Both the position numbers and the translations under genes were made by a program. Below, piece by piece: positions 23,734 through 36,138 of a DNA stretch of 64,000 bases (the stretch's first letter is position 1; each line of letters opens with the position of its first letter). Under the pieces are notes generated by a model that was not told the DNA's origin, did no database searches, and was given only the letters and a program-made list of their open reading frames with translations. This stretch comes from Nymphaea colorata (taxonomy: Eukaryota; Streptophyta; Magnoliopsida; Nymphaeales; Nymphaeaceae): the NCBI RefSeq assembly GCF_008831285.2, contig NC_045146.1, positions 5,156,972-5,220,971 on the forward strand, in the 5' to 3' direction.

Positions 23734-24621
23734 AATTTTTAAGATGAAAATATGGAAAACAAACTATTTTTTCAAGATACCGAAATATCTCTTCAAAAGG
23801 CAATGTTCTCGTTTACGGAAATTGAATTCTGTCCCAGCTTTGATGGATACTTTAATCTCTTGGAAAATAGCTTGGCACCCTTTGATTTATCATTCGATTT
23901 GCTTATATATATACGTGTGTGTGTGTTGTTTCCATCGACCCACTTTAATATCAGGCCCAAACTTTCGATTTGGCTGATTGCAACCCATATCATAACTTTT
24001 GTTGCACCCCCAAAAGACCATGAACCAGAACATTATATCTCTTAATCAATTTTCTTATCTCTGGAGATTCTTCTCAATGCTCAATATGAAATTAGGCTTC
24101 ACTTTACTTGATCCCTTCAAGACAGACGCATCCACGTCTGTGGGACCTAGACCCGAATGTTCAACCAGTTTTGATGCAAACTGTAACCAATGCCGACCTA
24201 GATCCGAATATTCAACCAGCTTTGGTACAAACTTCAACAACTCAACTCACACTGGGTTCAGGCTGTATCCCAACCACCAACCCCCTAGCAATAAAAGAGC
24301 AAAGAATTATCTCTTTACCGATCTCTTTATGTGTCATCCAAAAATCCTCTTAATTTTCAACGCAAAACTAAACTTTACTCCATCCACTCATCCACAGGTG
24401 TGGAACACAAAATTTGACTTTTATGCCTGCTCTGATATTACTATATTATGAGATAACTATATAGTGGAAATTAAATTGAAAAAAATGCAACAGTATTTTA
24501 AAGATGACAAAAAACCTCTAAAAAAATTGGTTACATTAAAGAAAGCTTATTTCCTCCTCCCTTACATACATAAATGAGCCTCTTAAACTTGACATCTGAG
24601 GATCCTATAGCTACTAGATTT

Positions 24622-24622
24622 A

Positions 24623-24654
<32 letters not shown>
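24622..24654. repeat. (TC)n(TA)n microsatellite
   Basis: TC units pass into TA units. Confidence 0.9.
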
Positions 24655-25217
24655 GTAACTCCTAAACCGTCATATTATACTCAAAGGAGCCGTGCATCTA
24701 CAGACGGCAAAGAGCTGTGGAAACCAGAAGAAGAGGTCATCATCACACGTAGCTTCAACTTGAAAAAGCTATCAGCAGGCTGGAATCATCTTGATTCCTA
24801 AGAAATCAAATGATAGAGCTTCAGTTGTAAAAATTTAAAACCACAATAGTTCTTTCAAGTTTCTAAAAGACAATTCCAAAGAGGGAGGAGAGAGAGTAAG
24901 AAGGAAACAAATGAGTTTCCTTAGGCGAACACCTTTAGAGGGATATCTCGAGCTCTTAAGAAATAGTTTTTGACTTTTACTGTTTTACATTTGCAACTTA
25001 ATTTTCATTGTTTTTTATAGAAAACAAGAGTTTCTATGAAATTAATAAACATCCATCTCTTACAGAAGATTGTATCTATCAAAGGCCAGAACTAACAAAC
25101 ATACAGAAGATTGCAATCAGGACACCCAAACGTGCCCAGACATTTAGCATGCAAAGCTTTCATCTCTTTCAGTCATACATCTAAAAAACCATAGTATATA
25201 TGTCGATATTTAGATCC

Positions 25218-25237
25218 GTCTCTCTCCCTCTCTCTCC

Positions 25238-25300
<63 letters not shown>
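25218..25300. repeat. (TC)n(TA)n microsatellite
   Basis: A CT-rich run is followed by 60 bases of pure TA. Confidence 0.9.
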
Positions 25301-25301
<1 letters not shown>

Positions 25302-26390
25302 CCAATCCACGAGTGTGCACACACTCCGACAAAGAACAGGGTATACCATAGGTATGCACAAGACCTACTTGTCTTAAGATGCTTAGTTAGCCAAAGATAC
25401 CCAAGAAAACTCTCAACAACTCAACAGGCGCCACTGCTGGCTGACTATGCTTATGCCTCTCCAGCTAAATCTCCAATTCGTCAAATTGGCCTAATGGGCT
25501 CCCCCCTGAGTCCGTGATTCTTTCCTCTTTGCTAATCTGTCCAATAATGTTAAGCCAATTATAACAGTCTAACACAGTTAAAGGCTATCCCAATATCTCG
25601 TACAATTGTTCAAAACAATGCAGTAAAAGTAAATTATAGTTATTGATATCTCAACATAACTTTCATTAACTGAATCATTCAGTTACCACTGTAGTCATCC
25701 ACCATGGAACCAGGCTGTATTTGATTGATCAAACAGAGGACATCTCAGCATATGGCTTGTGGCTGAAATTTCCTAGAAAAAGCATTCAGCTTAGCGTCAA
25801 AGCAGACCTTGGTTGTGACCACCAACAAACTTAAAGCATGAGTTGCTTAATCCAAGTAGCAAATCAAAGAAAAAAAAATATTTTTCCAAAGACATTTTCT
25901 CATAAAAATCATATTACAGTTGTAAAGTTATTCCTCTGACAGAGATTCAACTCTTCATGTATCAGTCCCCATGTTCAGGCGACAAAGATGAAGTACGCCA
26001 CTGCCATTGTTGGTAACTCATGAAGCGACCATCAGCATCATAGTGGTTCAAAGAAAAAACGAACCTACAATATAATGCAGAAGCAGAAAAAGTAAAGCAA
26101 CATAATGCACCAAACCACCCATTAGTAGAACTGAAGCACATTTGATCTCAAATGAAAAGAAAACAGAAGAAGCAAATCAAATACTCCTGGCAAGGAACTC
26201 ACTGGATCTGACCTGTCAAGAGAATCAATCTGCAGCATATACCACATACATGGTCAGTATAACATAAGGTGCCAAGAAATGGCAAAGCAAGTTTACTTGC
26301 ATAGGAGTATTGACAAGCTAAAACATTGTAACCAAAATAATGGAGTGTAGGATCTCCACAAAGTAAATTGAGATAAGGTCGAACAAGTTC

Positions 26391-29050
26391 TCATTTCTTT
26401 CTGCCACCACGTTCTCTCAGAGCAAGTGTCAGCACTTCTCCTGTCCCAATATTGTAATAAGCAAGAGACAGATTGTCCTTGAGGAAACCAGCCTTTCCAC
26501 TGAGTTTCTGCTTGTTTGCAGGCAGTTGGATTTCACCTGCAATCTTCTCTTTCAGACTACTAACAGTTTCAGAAAGAGACTGCATGGTGATTTCCAGAAC
26601 CTGCCCCTTGAGGTTCCCTTCATCAAGACTTGGCACAGATACAGAAATACATGTAGGTCCCTGCATAGACAACAGAAAACCAAAAGTATATTAAGTGATT
26701 AGTAAACATACCGTTAAGTAGACAATGTGCAAAATTTGAATCTCATGCAGAAACTAGCCCTCATCAGAGAATGAATAAGACACTCTAGATACCTAGCAAT
26801 ATAGATGCATATTAACTGTACATGTGAGAGTTTCCCAAAAAGAAATATAATTTTCATAAGGGGGTATATGATTTTATGATTTTTTTTTTAGAAAGTACAG
26901 GTACTTACTGGATTTTGTGCCAAGAACTGGTCCTCTGGAATCAAGGAGACATCATCCACTTTCTGTCTCTTTGGTTCTGGCTCATCTGGCAGCGGTGGTG
27001 GTGCCTCCTCTGGAGGTGGTGGCGGAGGTATTCCTTGAGGAAGAGGAGGAGGTGGAACCATGGACATTGAAGGCAATGGGACAGGCATAGGCATATACGG
27101 TCTATGAACCCCCAATGGAGTATACTGGGCACCTGGTGGAGGTGGTATGCTCATGCTAGGAGGCAGTGGGGGGCGGTTCAACATCATAGGTTGTGAACCT
27201 AGAGCCATGGGGTGAGGAGGAGGTGGTGGCCTAACAGTAGAGATCATAGGAATAACACCAGGCCTAGGCACAGGTGGAGGCATGATCAACCCAGAACCTG
27301 GAGGAGCAGAATACTGAACAGCACTTGGAGGGCGAGGAATGTTCAGGGCAAGACCAGGAGGAGGAGGAAGAGGCCGAACTGATGGCACCCCAGGCTTTGG
27401 AGGAGGAGCAGGGCCAGGTAAAGTAACATTAGCATTAGGATCTGACATTTCATCTGCTGCAAGGTTTTGAGACATAGCCTGAGTTGCAGTGCGGCCTATA
27501 CTACCTGTATGACCATCCCAAATAACCTGTTTTGGTTGTTCCTCTTTCTTTTTTTCAATCTCAGCCTTAACAGCATTTGAGACCTCTTCCTCTGTGGTCC
27601 CAAAAATATCCGGTCGAGTTCGAGCAAGACCAACAATGTTTCTCGATATCTCGTCATCTTGTGCAAGAGTTGTCTCCCTGATCTTGGCCATCATCCGCTC
27701 CTTCTGCTCCTTGTATTTAGGATCAATAAGGGAAATACGCATGTGCTCTGCCATCTCCTCAATCGGTATCAGTTCCTTAGTGATGGGGGAAACAACATAC
27801 TTTGTAGGATCCCTTTCAGCTGCAATCCTTTCCTCGGGCCTTTTCCAGTTCTTGACAATCCTCATTGGTGTCTCCTGTTCATCTGGAGCCCCAGATTTAT
27901 TTTGCATCTCACCCTCATTTTCGTCGATACTTGCTACCCTCATACTCTCCTCAACAAGTTGAATCTCTTCTTCATCCATTTCCATTTCCACCTCTTTTCC
28001 AGGCTCAACAGCTTCTTCCATTTCCTCTTCTTCAACGGCAGACATCTTACTTCTCCTAATAACCTCCTCTAGGGTCATGGGTTGAGGCAATTCATCGTCT
28101 TCATCATCTACAAACTCAATGGTTTCAACAACAACAAAGTCATGCCAGTCGATCATAGCCATCATCATCCTCTCCTGCTCAATTTCATCTTCTGCCTTCT
28201 GCCTGGCCTGAGCTTGTGTCCTCTCCCATTCAAGCCTGTGCAAACACCTTTCAAGGACGGTGGTCATATCAGTAATGCTCTTCCTGAGTTTGTCCGTCAG
28301 TCCCTTAGGGGGCATCAGGACCTTCGAGTACGAGTCAGTCAATGCTGTAAAAAAAGTAAACATGCTATGTGTAGGCTTGAGAAAATGAAATTGAGGATTG
28401 TTAATCTCTCTGCTGGTCAAGCCAGTCAAGAATGGCTTTCCGTTCCTGGCAACAAACTGTGCCGTCAGTTTGATGATATCCAACTCCTCTGCTGTGATTC
28501 CTTCCGGCAGTCTAACTGTGTATTGTTCAGCCTCTGGTGGCTCAAGAACCTTACGGACAGGAAGGAACTGGGAGATGTCAGGTTTTACAACTTCTTCACC
28601 CGCTTGAGTAGCTTTTTCCGATTCAGGCTTAGACTCTGGTCGAACCCCAGCTTGCAAGACAGGTTCAGAAACAGCAGTCTGTTGTTGATTGCGAAATTCT
28701 GTCAACTTATGCTGATAATAGGCATGATAAGGGTCGGAAGGGTTTAGAAAATTGAACTTCGCATTGTTTTTCTCATTCACCAGAATCCTCTTCTCGAATT
28801 CTGGCCCATTTTTGGCGACAAAAGTTGCAGTTTTATCAACGATATTGCGAATATCTGGGGGAGGATGGATTATTCCGATTGTTTTCGTATGGGTTGCCAC
28901 AGGAGCAGGTGCAGCATTTGCAGGTTTCTGATCCTGCGGTTGTGCAGCTTTGTCCGGCGATTCCTCTGCAACTTGGGCTGCCGGAAGGGGGCCAAGGTTT
29001 CCATCAGAAGGTGGTGCCGGGAGCAGCAATATTTCAGCTAGCCCGGGCAT
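26391..29050 (-). CDS. SF3A1: Splicing factor 3A subunit 1 (SF3A1/SAP114/Prp21 homologue)
   Basis: The two coding exons are 29050-26909 and 26660-26391 on the minus strand, joined in phase 0 across a GTAAGT..GCAG intron. They give 803 aa. SURP module 1 spans about residues 65-112 (IHPPPDIRNIVDKTATFVAK) and SURP 2 about 190-235 (IIKLTAQFVARNGKPF). An acidic, charged middle follows (EEEEMEEAVEP), then RPEERIAAERDPTKYVVSP. Next come the conserved WDGHTGSIGR near 511, a Pro-rich tract (about 530-690) and a basic PEPKRQKVDD. The second exon encodes the C-terminal ubiquitin-like domain, ending RERGGRKK. SF3A1 is part of SF3a in the 17S U2 snRNP and helps branch-site recognition in the nucleus. Length and domain order match plant orthologues. 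No disruption is seen. ATG 29050 lies one base after an AG consistent with a leader-intron acceptor. Confidence 0.96.
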
Positions 29051-29908
29051 ACTGGCAATAACAAAGAGAACGAAGATGAAGAAGTCACGAGCACAACGAA
29101 TGAAATCTCAAATCTGCTATGCTTTCTTTCCCATTTGTTGCAGAAACATTAAACTCTTCTTACTGATTAAGACGTTCACGATTCAGATTCTTGATCCTAT
29201 ACAATAAAATAAAAAGCATAAACTTACAACCAAAAGATGAGGGGAAAAATGCATAGCAGTATCGGATTTCTTAAAGGCTCAAAGAAGATTTCATCTAACA
29301 GAGACAACACCGACACCAAATCATATTTGCACCATATATTCGCACTCATTTTAGAAAAAATAAATAAAAAATAGTAGAAAAAAAAGCCCTGCATCGAAGA
29401 AGAAACCCAACAGCCTTTCTGTTCTATTTAGGGCTTCCACTCGGCCTTACCGCCTCCACAGATGCGCGATTCTTCAATCCTCCCAACTCCCCTTCCCAAA
29501 TGCTCTACCAGAACCCAAAAACCAACAAAACACAGGCGAACAATCTCAGATTGACTCACACAGAAAATCAACACACAGACGAACAGTTTCAGATTGAGCC
29601 GCACAGAAATCAACACAAAAAGGGAAAGTTGAAGGGGGAAAGAGGATGAGGACGGGGTCGGATGGGAAAGCAGCGAGATAGCAATAACAGTGGCGTTCAG
29701 AGGTGATAGCTCCACAGGCGGTGCAGCAGGAGGAGAGAGTACTGGCGGTCGGCGGTTGAGCTCTGCAGGTAGAGAAGAAAACCGAGAAAGGGGAAAATGT
29801 GAGAGAGAGAGACCGCAGTAGGGTTACGATTAAGACCAGTATTTTAGAATTGAGAGATAAGGGCGGAAGCTGAAACCTGGCAAACAAAATGAGTTTTTTC
29901 TTTTTCCT

Positions 29909-29963
<55 letters not shown>

Positions 29964-30700
29964 GCGACAGTTTCGTCTGAAAACTTCAACAAAGGAAAAA
30001 CCACTCTAAAATCTAGATGATATACCAGCAGACCTCAAGCGAAAGTGCAGAAGCTCGGTCATTTTCAAAATCCCAACTGCCCCAAAGCGACAGAAAAAAG
30101 AAGCATGTAATTCACCACTGACATCAAACTTCGAAGCAAAGGAAAGGATATCAAACCTCCAGTCAGTTCCCACTCTCATACAAGCTCCCCCAAAAGCCTT
30201 AACTATCGTACAAACATTAAACTTTATCAGATAAGCACTAAAAAATCATCGACTTCTCCAATTTTCCGACGAAAAAGACAACAAAGCAAGTCTACCGAGG
30301 GCACTGCGACACCAAGTGAAAGGGAAGCACTACGCCCAACAACAACCTGGCGAAAGGGAGCGCCCAATTTCACGGGAAAGGAAGACAATGGATCGAAGAG
30401 CTCGTGGGCAGGACTAGGACAGACACAGAACGTTGCCCCTGGAAACTTGGTAGAAGAGAAAGGGCTTCTTCCGAGAGAATTTTTTCCCTACAAATGTTGA
30501 TGCGCCAAAGAGAGAAGAGAGAAGGAGAACGAGGGATACCTTGCGAGAGAGAGAGTGAGAGAAATGATGGTGGTGGCCTGCTGCGGAGGAGGAGGGCGCT
30601 GCTTCTTTGTGCAATGAGACGATGCCCTAACCGGCAACAAAAAATCCGTGGAAGAAAAGTCGCGAGGTTCCTAGTTCCGACTTCCGAGTCGGCCACCCCT
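29051..30700 (-). other. SF3A1 5' leader with probable intron
   Basis: On the minus strand a likely first exon runs from about 30700 to 30540 and ends GCAAG|GTATCC. An acceptor GCCAG at 29055-29052 lies just before T-ATG. A leader intron of about 1.49 kb (30539-29052) is therefore plausible. The interior is CT-rich with a (GT)n(GA)n run and no conserved ORF. Other splice choices inside the region cannot be excluded. Confidence 0.55.
29911..29962. repeat. (GT)n(GA)n microsatellite
   Basis: Fifteen GT units are followed by eleven GA units, within the putative SF3A1 leader intron. Confidence 0.95.
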
Positions 30701-30730
30701 CGACTCCCCCGGCTCCCGCCCCCACTCTCC

Positions 30731-30740
30731 CTTTTATAGA
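30731..30740 (-). promoter_or_regulatory. Candidate TATA box of SF3A1
   Basis: Read on the minus strand, TCTATAAAAG follows CT-rich sequence and lies about 30 bp upstream of GC-rich, exon-like leader sequence. This is good spacing for a core promoter. Confidence 0.55.
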
Positions 30741-30984
30741 GGGAGAGGGAGAGGGAGAGGATTGTGGATCCGGGGGCTGGATTTGGATGATGTTAATATG
30801 TATATCCAAATTCAGTGCAATACAGAAATATAATTTGATTTAATATGGGTCGCGTACGAGGCAGTTTTCTCGACAACTTCAAAAAGTTCATTTTAATGTC
30901 TCAGATGAATTGATAAGACAAAAGTAAATCACCTTTTTTCATGAAAAATGTTAGCAAAATATTTAGAAAGTGTAGACGTTGGTT

Positions 30985-31830
30985 AATGTTCAACAAGTCA
31001 AATCTGGCTTGAGCTCGTTTGATTAAGCTTGGCTCAAACTCGACTTGTTTTTTGCTAAATGAGTCGAGGCCAAGCATCAATCAAAACTCAAGTTTGTTAA
31101 TAAGTGAGTATGAGTTACACTAACTCGACTCTTTTAAATTGTGAGAATTGAAATTTACGAAATGTAAGTCACAAGCCTATTTTTACAAATATTTCATTAG
31201 AAAATGAGGCAGAATTAACATTTTATTGCCATACAAGTGTATAAAATTCTGGGGTACTTTAAAAAATTTCTCATACAAGGTACAGCAGATGCTTCCTCCA
31301 AACCCTCATTCTCTCTCCTTTGTTTCTCTCTCATCACACGCCTTCCTTCCCTGGCTTGCGGATTCCATGGCTCCTCCCAACCATTTCTGGTGTCCGGCAA
31401 GCCACCGGCAACTCCAACAGCCGGCGACCTACATCGAGAGTATGACGGCAGCCAGCCCATGGTGAGTTTTGTTTATTTTTCTTATTTATTTAAATTTCAC
31501 TTTGTCTCGGTTTTCCATTTTGGTCAACGGTTTCTGGCGAATAGAGTCGAAAATAAACGGTCTCCGGCCATGTATGGCCAGGCCACGACCCACTTTGTCT
31601 CTGTCCACTGGCATGCCGCCACCCAATGAATTTGTAAATAATTTGCTTGAAGCAATTCATTGTGAAATCACTGTTGAACAACAAAAGAAAAACATGAATC
31701 CAATGACACGAGCCTAAACAAGTCGAATTAGAACTTATAAAGTTTGACTCGAGCTCGAGCTCCAGCCAAGCAATATGTGAGTAGAGCTGAGGCTCAAGCT
31801 AGCCGAACCTAAGCTAGGCTCGCCTATTGT
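30985..31830. mobile_element. Candidate non-autonomous DNA element with exon-like core
   Basis: The ends share inverted, degenerate motifs: AATGTTCAAC..GGCTTGAGCTCG at the left, and at the right the reverse complement of AATGTACAAT..TAGCTTGAGC. Such GAGCTCGAGC-rich ends occur in common plant non-autonomous elements. The core (about 31290-31465) is GC-rich and contains an ATG with 32 codons followed by a consensus donor (CCCATG|GTGAGT). No clear target duplication was found. Confidence 0.45.
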
Positions 31831-32235
31831 ACATTCCTACATCCTATGTTGTAGGAAAATAATAAGAAGAAAATACAGAAAGCAAACTTATTATTTCTAA
31901 ATAATCTCGCTGAGTTTGTGCAGAGTTTGCAAATAAATTTGTAAGTAGTAGTTGGATTTTTTGTAAGATCGTTACTTCAAATGGTAGAACAACAACTAGA
32001 AGATGTTCTATGCATTACATTAGTCAAGTTGTTTAGCAAATTATTTGTACGTAAGACTGCTGCCGAAAGAAATGCGACTCAATGAAAACAATATCCATCT
32101 CTCTCCCACTTGTGCAAACAATCAACGTGGTTCAATCTAAAAAATAGACCTATATCCACACATCATTGAACTTGGTTTTCACCTTGTTTAGTTTGTGTTT
32201 CTTAAGCCATGTTAAGCGATCCCATCAGTAGAGAT

Positions 32236-32427
32236 AGGGGCAGAGCCAAGGTGGGGCCGCAAGGGCCCTGGCCCCACCTCAATTTAAAAAAAAAATTGCA
32301 TGTAAATTTTAGAAAATTTCACTTGTTTTATATAAAAATTAAAAAAAAATGATATTTCGGCCCTTGTTAAAATTTAAAAATTTTAATTCAGCCTCTCTCA
32401 TGAAAAATTTCTAGCTCCGCCCCTTAA
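32236..32427. mobile_element. Short MITE, 192 bp
   Basis: Terminal inverted repeats are AGGGGCAGAGCCA and TAGCTCCGCCCCT. It is flanked by TAGAGAT on both sides (32229-32235 and 32428-32434). The interior is A/T-rich without coding capacity. Three extra bases (TAA) lie between the right repeat and the duplication, so the exact ends are uncertain. Confidence 0.7.
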
Positions 32428-32588
32428 TAGAGATGTCCCATATTATGCATCAATTCTACACCAGGCAATAGTAGGTTGTTTTTCTAAGACACTGTAGGCC
32501 CTAGTGGACTATTAACCAATGGGATTCCCGGCCTAGTCGGCATTGCAATATCCATGAATAGTGAAGTTGGGAAATGGGGTACCATAAT

Positions 32589-33437
32589 TAAGGGTGGGTA
32601 CCGGGCCTGGTCCACCAAAAATCAGGCCCAGCCCGACCCGTTTTGTTAACTGGCGGGCTGGGTCGAGCCGGCCCGGGGTCGAGGGAGAACTCGCCGAACC
32701 AGGGGAGGCAGAACTTCGGGGAGGAGAGGACGGCGGCGAGGAACCGGCCGGCAGGGAGGGAGGCGACCTGGACGGAAAAGTTTTCTCCAACTAATATTGA
32801 ACAAAGATTGAACAAGGAAATCAGGGGAACACCAAAACGGAAGAAGCCTAAACAGAAATGATTTCTCCAACTAATATTGAACAAGGAAATCAGGGGAACA
32901 CCAAAAGATGTAAACAAAGGAGAAGATCAAACTAATTACAACGGCCACAAATCTAAAAATCCAAGCCCAGATCAGGTGAAGGATGAGAAAAAAGAAACGA
33001 TATGAGAAGAAGAGGAAACCCTAGATCGGACGAACGAGAAAAGCAACGAACGAGTTGGAAGACGACGAAACCCTAAAAGTGCGAGGCGGTCGTTGGGTGT
33101 TGTGGAGCAAAATTTACGGCGGCGAGTCCTCGTCCTCTGCCTCTTCCTTGCCGCCTCCGCCCTCCTGCTTCTCCCAACCCGGGAGCTCGGATTCCCTCCG
33201 CGTGATCTTCGTTTCCTTCATCTCGTCCCTCTCCATCCTTGTGGCTCTGCCTCCCTCGATGGAAAAATAGAATTAGGGAGGGGAGTGCGGGGGAGGAGTG
33301 ACCTAACGGGCCGTCGGGCTGGGCCAGACTATAGAAGTGATAACCGGGCCGGGCTCACTCAAGTTGAGCCCGATAAGAAAATTTCCCGGCCCATACCAGG
33401 CCGGGCCGGTGGCGGCCCAACCCGACGCCCAGGCCTA
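32589..33437. mobile_element. hAT-type non-autonomous element, 849 bp, with gene-like interior
   Basis: It is flanked by a perfect 8-bp duplication ACCATAAT (32581-32588 and 33438-33445). The ends are inverted: TAAGGGTGGGTACCGGGC against TAGGCCTGGGCGTCGGG. Eight-bp duplications and such GGGC-rich subterminal repeats fit hAT elements. The interior is GC-rich with two AAACCCTA motifs, an internal direct duplication (TCTCCAACTAATATTGAACA at about 32784 and 32863) and no transposase. Open frames start at non-ATG codons and are unsupported as genes. Confidence 0.8.
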
Positions 33438-34119
33438 ACCATAATGAGTCGTAATTTTCACAAAACAATTATCTTTTGCATTCTAGTGATCATCTATGGG
33501 TTCCTTCATGCATTAATAGACTCAATTAACTTCAACGGACAAGTCCGAGTGAGTGAGTGTGGCATACTATAAGGCACCAAAGGCATTGTGATAGAATGTC
33601 AGGTTGTCCATATTGTGATTATCATAGGGTTGCAACTAAATGGAGGTGGTGAAAGGAGTGAACATGGGCTTGCATGCTGCCATAGATGCATTTAGGAGTT
33701 CACTATATACTCACATTGTGAAAGAAAAGACCATGGGGATGATATCTTTGATGCCAAGGAAATAATGTAGATAATCAAGGTTCTTCAGTGAAATCTCTTG
33801 TGTCAGTGTGTATTACCAAATAGAGTTGTGGCAAACCATTGCTAGTGATCAAGATAAATCATCCACATAAACTAAGACAGATATAATGATGATATGCATT
33901 CTTGTCTTAACGGTATCTCATTCACTTCAGCTTTTAGGCTTATCATATAGATTCTTTGCTGGTGTTAGGTTGTCTATATTTTGATCTCTTGGGTGTGCAA
34001 TTGTGTAGAGGTCTTGAGAGAAAGTGAATTTTCATGCTACTATAGGTGCTCATAAGCGAAGATCAACTATATACTTATTGTTAAAGAAAAAGGCTATAGG
34101 AAGTGTACGCTGCTTTGAT
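33438..34119. other. Non-coding, flank of the copia relic
   Basis: Probably the downstream part of the minus-strand copia relic at 34120-34350. No domain is readable here. Confidence 0.4.
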
Positions 34120-34350
34120 ATGTGGAACACTAAGGTCCTTAACTGAAACCTTTTTTTCTCAATCAATTGGTGATGGAGAAAGGTGTTGTTGACATCAATA
34201 TGTCGAATTTACCATTTTGCAAAAGTAGCAAGATAAACAACTGAACTGGAAGTGTCATGAAAATCATTACCTGCTTATTTATTGTGGCCTTTAGTAATGA
34301 AACAAACTTTAAATAGTTCAATAAAGCCACCTATCACTTGACTTTGTATA
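34120..34350 (-). pseudogene. Copia reverse transcriptase relic
   Basis: The minus-strand translation gives FIELFKVCFITKGHNK.AGNDFHD, then VYLATFAKW.IRHIDVNNTFLHHQL. This aligns with the copia RT block RYKARLVAKG..Q..G.DY..TF..V followed by LA......LH.LDV.NAFLHG.L. Stops and substitutions are frequent. Upstream and downstream domains are no longer readable. Confidence 0.65.
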
Positions 34351-36099
34351 CTTACTTCAACCAATGAAGTTCACATATGGAGGAGTGGCTAGTACCCAAT
34401 CACTAGTTTTGATAAGAGTAGAAAGCTCAACCTTCATTGTTGCATGTCACTGCAGGTCTTGAACAGCCTATTAAGAGAGGTGGGCTCAATGTCATCCTAA
34501 ATCCCTGATTAGAGGAAATGTATGCTAAAGGAATAGGAGATTTTGTAAAAACATCAAGTAATGTTTCATAACTTCAATAACAAACTGTTTGTCTTCAATT
34601 TGATGCGACAACCAATCTTGTGCACATATCAAAGCTTTTACAATTTTTCTAATTGACTTCTATGTGAACCAAGAACATGCATTCCTCTATTGATCGTTGA
34701 CTATAATGCAATTGTCGGTATAGGGATAGCCAAAGTATTACATTCCATTTTAGATAACACATTATTAGGTACATTATTGACTTTCCACCATGTCAAAATA
34801 TCAATTGCATTGCTCTTTAGATAAGTATGCTCTTCCAAGTATAACTTTACATATGTTTTTATGTTTTGACCCGGTAATTATTCTTAAATAAAATTATTCA
34901 ATGCATTAGTTCTAGGTTTTTTATGAGAAGAAAACTAACTAGAGAAGTGAAGTTAGACACACCATCATCTTTATCAACATGAACAATATAACTAATAGAG
35001 AATGCATTTGATGCATAAGTAGTTTTCTTTTCGTCATAAAGACACAAAGGTAGTTCTTGATTGTACATAGGCATTCATATGCTTTATAATATTAATATAA
35101 TTCAATTATCTTCATTTTATAATGAATGATGAAAAACATCATTAGCTAAAATTAGTTTATAAATATCACAATGCTTGTTGAATTTTTCCTACATCATCTT
35201 CATCATACTTGAAGACAAATATGTATATCCATCCTGTCAATTTTAAATATTGACATCATAAAACTCTACAAAAAAGACATTGAAATCTGAATACTTTACA
35301 ACAGAGTGAAATTAGTAGTATCATAAAATATTTTCAAACTGTTGTGAATGATGATGATTAAATGCATCTTTACACTTCTTAATGATGATCACAATTTTTG
35401 AAAATGATTAAATGCATCTTTACATTTCAATGCTATATCAAGCATAAAAAATAATGTATTCAACTTAATAGAAACATTAAAACATAACTTTTTTCACAAA
35501 CAACTCTCATATGACATACTGTTTGATAAAAAAATTCACATTAAACTAAAAATGCCTAATATATTTAATGTTCTTTCTAATCTTATCAATCATACGACTT
35601 GTTTTTTTCGCACAATCTTGCATATGTGAAGAATATGGATAGCACAAGCAACTTGAAAGGACTTTCCATTAAAACAAGTTCATCTTTCTCAAGAGTCCAC
35701 TCCATCAATTTTATAATCATGTGATCATTTATAAACAATTACCTAAAGTAATGAGAAATAATTTGTGATCAATATTCTATTTTAATATTCCTTAATAGTT
35801 GATGCTAGTTTTTCCTTGTATAAGGAGTCTCAATAGTGACAAAAATAAAAAAATCTTTTTTTATTCATTATCAATGTAATGTGTAGTCAGACACAAATAA
35901 CCATGTTTATGACAATAAAATATCCACATGTCCATTATAAGGCTAATTCTCCCATCAGTCTAGATTATCATGTAACCTTGTTATTTCATTTTTATAAATA
36001 TATGGACATTCTAATATACTAGATACACACATCAATCATGACAGGATTATGTACAGATTTAGAATTGTACTCCTTCACACACACACACACACACACACA

Positions 36100-36138
<39 letters not shown>

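Larger units (their letters stand above)
22536..26390. other. Convergent intergenic region between uL22m and SF3A1
   Basis: No protein family is recognised. It contains a 95-bp TA run, further TA/TC microsatellites and an imperfect roughly 54-bp tandem duplication at 24142-24243 (CCGAAT(G/A)TTCAACCAG). The last few hundred bases before 26391 should hold the SF3A1 3' UTR. Confidence 0.6.

Noticed and set aside
23999-24451. 150-codon frame in the uL22m-SF3A1 interval
   Set aside because: It is explained by a roughly 54-bp imperfect tandem duplication in non-coding sequence; there is no domain or splice support.
28082-28747. 221-codon plus-strand frame opposite SF3A1
   Set aside because: It is an antisense shadow of the conserved SF3A1 exon, which explains the open frame by codon bias.
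32594-32917. Several GC-rich frames on both strands in the hAT-type element
   Set aside because: They arise from the GGGCC-rich subterminal repeats, lack conserved motifs and mostly begin with non-ATG codons.
36076-36135. CA-repeat block considered as a CRISPR-like or satellite array
   Set aside because: It is a simple dinucleotide microsatellite with no spacers. Plant context also excludes CRISPR.
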